Shown piece by piece: positions 58,940-64,000 of a stretch of 64,000 nucleotides of DNA. The DNA comes from Vandiemenella viatica (lineage: Eukaryota; Arthropoda; Insecta; Orthoptera; Morabidae). The DNA lies in NCBI GenBank assembly GCA_031002005.1, contig JARYHS010009186.1:256151199-256215198 (forward strand), written 5' to 3'. Under the pieces are notes generated by a model, which had not been told where the DNA came from, ran no database searches, and worked only from the letters and a program-made list of their open reading frames with translations. The first letter of the stretch is position 1, and every line of letters begins with the position of its first letter. The translations under genes were made by a program, and so were the position numbers.

Positions 58940-59440
58940 TTGTGGTTGCATTATACGGTAAGATAGCGTACAAATCTCTTGTGTGTCCACATTTGGATTA
59001 TTGTTGTGCCATTTGGGACCCGTTTCGTAAGGGGTTGATCGAAAGTATAGAGAAAGTACAGAGAAGAACCGCTCGATTCGTGACAGCTTGCTACAGTCCT
59101 TATGAAAGCGTCACAGAACTGATTAGTAGACTAGGTTGGGAGTCTCTGGTACATAGACGACACACGTTTCGTTTAAACTTATTGGTAAATATGCGTACTC
59201 CCATTTCACTTTTGAGTGTAGTGAAATACTTCTTCCACCAACCTATTTGAGTCGGAAGGACAGGAAAGATAAAATTAGAGAAATAAGGTGCCGGACTGAT
59301 TCTTATATGAATTCTTTTTTCCCTAGTACCATTAGGGATTGGAATGCACAGCAAAGAGATTAGCTTTGGTGCTGAGCACCCTCTGCCACCCACAATTTTG
59401 TGATTTGCAGAGTATATGTGTAGATGAAGATGTAGAAGAA
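58940..59440 (+). pseudogene. LINE reverse transcriptase C-terminal end, fourth lineage
   Basis: The frame at 58942-59250 reads AYKSLVCPHLDYCCAIWDPF, IEKVQRRTARFVTACY and LGWESLVHRR, a typical end of a CR1/L2/Jockey-type RT. Decayed coding follows, and the 3' tail has GTATATGTGTAGATGAAGAT. The wording of the motifs differs from the family at 56688. Confidence 0.8.
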
Positions 59441-59504
59441 GAAATGTATAGAGGTGGATCAGAGACGCGTGGGTATTATTGTAGCGATGATACATTTGGG
59501 AAAT

Positions 59505-60410
59505 GGGGAAATCAATTGACTTAAGTGATTTTAACGAAGGGCAAATTGTTATGGCTCGGTTGTGGCGAGGCTGGTCGGCAGCTCACGCTCTTTGGTAGTG
59601 AGTATCTATGGAAAGTGGTTGCTGGACGGTGAAACCTCGAGTAGGCAACGCTTCATCGCACAACGAGGAGATCGGAGGCTAGCCCGCTCTGTAAAGCAGA
59701 ACAGACCAACCGCGGTAGATCAGAGTACAATGTACTTGGAAGCTCACCGTACAGCGCATTGAACTTAGGAATCCTCAGCACACGGCCCCTACGTGTTCCC
59801 TTGTTGACACAACGACATCGTCAATCACGATTGCAGTGGGCGTGAGATCATCGAGATTGGACCGTGGATCAATGGAAAGTGTCGCCTGGTTGGATGAATC
59901 ATGTTTCTCGTTGCACCAGGCCGATGGTCGTGTCTCAAAGGAGAACGGCAGTTCGAAACATGAATCGGTGTTGGATCACAGTCACCTGGGCTTCGATGGG
60001 ACCTGTGGTAGTTATCAAAAGCACCATGACAGCTGTGGACTACCTCAAAATGATTTCGGACCACCTGCGTCCCATCATGCTTCATGTCTTCTGCGATGGC
60101 ATCTTCCAGTAGGACAAATGTCCATGTCAGAAGGCCAGAATCGTGCTAAAGTGGTTTGATTAGCATTGTAGTGAACTCTTGTTGATGTCTTGGCTACCAA
60201 ATTCACCTGATCTCAATCTCATAGAACGCTACCGGGCGCCAGTTCCGTGACCCAAAAACCACCTTCCCATAATTTAAGGGAATCGCGTGACCTGTGCATA
60301 GACATCAGGTGACACATACCTGCAGAAACCTACAAGGACGTGTCGAATCCATGCCGCTGTATTGAGTTCAAAAGCCGGACCAACACACTGCTAAGCAATG
60401 TTCTGACTCA
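59505..60410 (+). pseudogene. Tc1-like transposase pseudogene
   Basis: Over at least three frames the order is IDLSDFNEGQIVMAR (first HTH), RLVGSSRSLVVSIYGKW (second HTH), then the catalytic region with WLDESCFSLHQADGRV (second-strand D-E-S motif, about 59895-59940) and SPDLNLIER (about 60200-60230), the block holding the last acidic residue. A C-terminal segment with LQGRVESM follows. Frameshifts and stops rule out function. Terminal repeats were not found. Confidence 0.85.
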
Positions 60411-60719
60411 TCAGTGTAAATTATGCTAGTTTCGCTTGATTAGATCATCATCGGAGCCTCTGTAGTCGGTATATGTTCCACAACAGCTTTTCTGCTGACG
60501 TTGCTGCTTTTCTTTACACATTAGATTTAACATTACTCAACTACACTACCGTTTTTCAAAGTTGCTACATTTCTGAGTTGTAGCTTGTTAAAATCGCTGT
60601 TCTTTGCACATTTTACTTCAAATAGCAAAAGAAATGTCAAGAAAAAAAAATAAGGTAGAAGAAACGGCTCAAACAACATCTACTGAGTCCACAGCAGTTA
60701 CATCATCACATCTTTTTTA
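60411..60719. other. no gene seen
   Basis: AT-rich; nothing supportable. Confidence 0.3.
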
Positions 60720-60945
60720 TTTTTTTTGCTGATGGATTTACGCCTCTACGATGGCGAGGTGATTAGAGACGGAAAAGGAACACGAAGGAATTCGGCCATG
60801 GCATTTTGAAGGAACAATTCCGGCATTTCCCTGGAGTGATTTGGAGAAACCATGGAAAACTGAAATCTGGTTGGCCGGATGGGGATTCGAACCTGCGTCC
60901 TCCCTAATGCGAGGCCAAAGCGTTACCGCTCACCCACTACATTCG
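60720..60945 (-). repeat. tRNA-derived SINE
   Basis: Reverse copy with T-rich start, GGCCATGGCATTTTGAAGGA, GGAGAAACCATGGAAAACTG, box B GGGGATTCGAACCTGC and GCGAGGCCAAAGCGTTACCG. More decayed than the copies at 36506 and 51626. Confidence 0.8.
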
Positions 60946-61139
60946 ATGTATTCTCCTTTACTTAGAAATAGCACCATTCGCACTAAAACTTTCGTATTTA
61001 GGATCTTCTGCAACAAACGTCACAAGTAGACTCATAATTACCTCATATAACTTTAAAACACGAAAATCGATTAAAATGCGAAAACTTTTATTTTTCACGG
61101 TTGCTTTGTTGTAGTTTAACAATTCCATAAATTGAGTGC

Positions 61140-61450
61140 ATATCTCGAAATTCGCGCGCCGGCTGTTGTCACGCGCGGTCACTTTCCCCCACAGCTCGCG
61201 GTAGCGAGCGGGCGAGATGCTACAAACCGGTCCTGTCGCGTGAGCCGCTCCCGCGATGCGCATGCGCAGGTCGGCCACGCGTCTCGAGCCAACAGCTGAG
61301 CGGCCGAGCGCCGCCGAGGAGAACCGAGCTATGCCGAACACGACGCGGCGTGCCGTTGCCCCCTCCTGGACGCTGCTCGCGGTGTTGCCACGTCTCCGAC
61401 TCGGCGCATGCCTACTGACTCATAACCGAGGGACTCGTGTTTCGTTGAGG
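61140..61450. promoter_or_regulatory. CpG-rich patch with NRF-1-type palindrome
   Basis: Dense CpG run in AT-rich surroundings with an exact TGCGCATGCGCA at 61257-61268, as at 45525. Both patches also have GAGCCAACAG/CAGCCAACAG 3' of the palindrome. This can mean a shared promoter-like or repeat origin. No gene start was identified. Confidence 0.35.
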
Positions 61451-61972
61451 GCAAGGATTCCCAGCGGCTGTCGTACTACGGGCTTGGGCTCTTGGCCATT
61501 CACCCTCCAACCACTTGGCCACTACGTGACCTAGCGAGCCGGGCTGAAACTTACAAGCTAGTTAGGCGTTTGCGTCGTCTTATCTTGCAAATTTCAGTAT
61601 CCCATTATTTACACTGAAGTTGCTTCCTTTTTGGCTGTGACTAAATAGCTGCTTGTTGAAGCGCACACGAGCTCTTCTGTGCAAAATGGTAACGCAGATT
61701 TGCATTTCTGCTAGCTGTCAGGCAATGTCAGCAGTTGTTTTTTATTTCGCACGTTAGACAACGTTCTAATAAAAATAAAAATGGAACCAATATCAGAAGT
61801 GTTGAGTATCATGAGTGGATGAGAGACTACAGCAACCAATGTATGCATAGCACAACTTGAACAACATTTATCAGCAGAAACCAAAGACATTAACACTGAG
61901 ACGAATACTCAGTACCAATTAATAATACGAGGGACAACTCTGTGGGCATGTATGCAGAGCATTACTTAGCTC
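61451..61972. other. no gene seen
   Basis: Nothing supportable. Confidence 0.3.
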
Positions 61973-61975
61973 TTA

Positions 61976-62488
61976 GGGGCCATCCATAAATTACGTCACA
62001 CCTTGAGGGGAGGGGGGTCAACAAAGTGTGGCAAGGGGGGGGAGGGACGTGTCATCAACTTTGTGACATCACACGCATAATTTGTATCACTTTTTGGCTC
62101 GTGGCGGAAGATGAAGATGATGTTGACACATCGAATGTTCCCAACACTATCGAAATCAAGAATGAAGTGACTATTATGCCAATAATAAACAGTATCAAGG
62201 AATGGGTTCAAAATCCATGGACACATTTTGTATCATTAATTCGAGTTTTTTTATGTTTTTTATATTTTCTTAAATGTTTGGTTTATTGTTGATATGATTT
62301 TTTAACCAGAAATACATAAATAATTTTGGTAGTGCTGTTTTAATTTATAAATTTAAAATTGCATAATATGTGACACTAGGGGATGAGGGGGGGGGGGAGA
62401 GTTGCACAAATGTGAAAACCTGTGACAAGAGGGGAGGGAGGGGCCCAAAAATCATTAAATTCGTGTGACGTAATTTGTGGATGGCCCC
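61976..62488. mobile_element. Harbinger-like MITE (ATAAATTACG family), 513 bp
   Basis: Starts GGGGCCATCCATAAATTACG and ends ACGTAATTTGTGGATGGCCCC; TTA on both sides (61973-61975, 62489-62491). Subterminal TGTGACATCAC and GTGTGACGTAA words. An 88-codon open frame inside has no known motif. Ends are related to those of 35748-36120. Confidence 0.85.
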
Positions 62489-62491
62489 TTA

Positions 62492-63693
62492 GGCTAAGTA
62501 AACAAATTTCCATTTTTTTGGGTGAATAAATTCAAGAGCCAAAAACAACAGACACTGATTTTCATATTTGTTTGGCCTATGCCATTACTAAAGAACGGCC
62601 TTCAAGTTCTCGTACAGCGAAAAGATTGCCGCATATAGATAGTACGATTAATTCGAAACACATTCATCTAAGTTGCTCATTACAAAGCTATATTGCTCTG
62701 TACTACAATAAAGAAATATTTGAGTCTTATAGTGTTTGTACATAAAAAAATGAACTAAGTCTTCAGAACGGTGTTGTACAGCAACGAGTATACAAAGTGT
62801 CAAGACAGAAAATTCCTTCGAATTGCGTGCAACAAAAACCATTCAATTCCCGTCACACCTGTAACAGATACCTGTCAAGATAATTTCATATGCGACTGTT
62901 GTTTTGCGATATCATATTGTACTGGCAAAGTGTTACTGTAAGTAGGTCAACTTGTAGATTGGTCTCGTGTGTACTGGTCCCTGACTGTTTTCTGATCCAT
63001 AGGTTAAAAACTATTTTTTTTTAAACATAATTAATTGGAGCACTAGTTAAAAGGTCTTCCATGCATAACTTAATTTTTAGATTTGAATAATATTGATGTA
63101 TACAGTGTCCACCTCTTTATTCTGCCTTCCCTATTATTAGTTTGTGTCTTGTTTCTTCATCCTACTAGTATTAAGTTTGTACCGTTTACTTCTTTAACTT
63201 TTACTTGCATTAGTTTATACCATTAAATGATTAAATAGTTAAACGTGAATACTATTAAGAATTTAGTTAGTATTTTACTCATAAATATTATTAAGTTTTT
63301 TTTTGTTAGTATTACTCTTGAACTTGCTTTAGGCCAAATGTTATATAAGTGTTGTATACTGTTAGTTTGTGTAAGGTGTATATTATTTATTGTAAACACC
63401 TGGTATGATGTAAGAGAGCCCTAATCTTGGAAACTGAAGCAAAACCTGTTGTTCCACTTCCCGTGCCAGTGGGATTTTCTGACCCCTCTCTTTCACAATG
63501 CACGTCATATGATAACAGAAGTCTTGTCTCATGGTTGGCGATTGTGAATCCCGCATGTACAGTTTTTTTTTTCCAATTTCATGCTTGGTAATTTGTAGAA
63601 TTATCGATCGAATGATTTGAAGTTAAAGCTAACGTTCGCTTTTTCAGAGGAACTCACACTCCTCTCCGTTATTAAGAAAAAACCAAATATAGG
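62492..63693. other. AT-rich DNA, no gene seen
   Basis: Nothing supportable in 1.2 kb. Confidence 0.35.
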
Positions 63694-63925
63694 CAGTGGC
63701 GGATCCAGGATGTTTGTTTGGGGGGTGGGGCTAGGATTTGGTTTGGGGGTGGCTTGACTCGGGGGAGGAGGGGTTCGCCGACAGATTAGATTGCCACCCT
63801 TATTAAAACTGTAGAGCAAAAAAAAAAAAAAAAGGTCCCCAAAATCCATGTCGTCAAGGGTGACCTTGGTGCTTTTGGGGGGGGGGGTTTCAGCCCTCTA
63901 GCCCTCCCCCCTGGATCCGCCACTG
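63694..63925. mobile_element. MITE with CAGTGGCGGATCCAGG ends
   Basis: CAGTGGCGGATCCAGG at the left is exactly inverted at the right end. 232 bp, G/C-rich tracts inside, non-coding. I could not fix a target duplication, so the superfamily is open. Confidence 0.75.
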
Positions 63926-63934
63926 GTACTAGGG

Positions 63935-64000
63935 GAAACACGCGTTCGAATCCCGACCCTTTATTCCATAATTCGGTTTTCAGTGGTTCCCCAAAATCAC
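63935..64000 (+). repeat. tRNA-derived SINE, cut by window end
   Basis: Box B GTTCGAATCCCG followed by TTTCAGTGGTTCCCCAAAATCAC, the region after box B in the SINE family at 37561. The rest lies beyond the window. Confidence 0.6.

Noticed and set aside
62026..62292. 88-codon open frame inside the MITE at 61976
   Set aside because: No known motif, and the element is a non-autonomous type.
1..64000. CRISPR array, operon or bacterial system
   Set aside because: Spliced exons, SINEs and eukaryotic transposons fill the window. The tandem repeats have no spacer structure.

Overview
This is an AT-rich eukaryotic window that reads as insect nuclear DNA. The evidence is spliced exons with GT/AG borders, very long non-coding stretches, tRNA-derived SINEs and many nested DNA transposons. 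The SINE body resembles the tRNA-derived SINEs I associate with Orthoptera and other polyneopteran insects, but the species cannot be fixed from the sequence.

I can support one host gene: the last three coding exons (6788-8382, plus strand) of an F-box/leucine-rich-repeat type protein that looks like FBXO33. Its upstream intron holds a Penelope-like GIY-YIG relic. About 11 kb of AT-rich, repeat-poor DNA follows its stop codon and probably contains the 3' UTR.

Region by region: 0-5 kb holds a mariner relic, a dimeric satellite-like array (about 368 bp per dimer) and LINE and SINE ends. 5-20 kb holds the host gene and quiet DNA with two fold-back elements. 20-26 kb holds a third fold-back element, a tandem repeat, and a CR1/Jockey-type LINE split by a nearly complete 2.4-kb hAT transposon with an 8-bp target duplication. 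26-38 kb is a dense transposon nest of Harbinger-like and hAT-like miniature elements, SINEs and a minus-strand LINE with a 14-bp target duplication. 38-49 kb holds LINE relics, a further fold-back copy, a 163-bp tandem repeat, a CpG-rich patch with an NRF-1-type palindrome, and a Harbinger-type MITE split by an 842-bp TA-flanked transposon carrying a DUF4817-like ORF. 49-64 kb holds mariner and Tc1 relics, LINE copies placed head to head, a second copy of the 150-bp tandem repeat, another CpG-rich patch, and two more miniature elements.

The genes do not form a pathway or operon. The main value of the window is its stratigraphy: at least six nested insertions can be ordered in time from intact target duplications. 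I see no credible new defence or metabolic system. The best candidates for undescribed biology are the 842-bp DUF4817 mini-transposon, the fold-back family with three copies, the dimeric repeat shared by two loci, and an unassigned transposon-like protein fragment near 28 kb.
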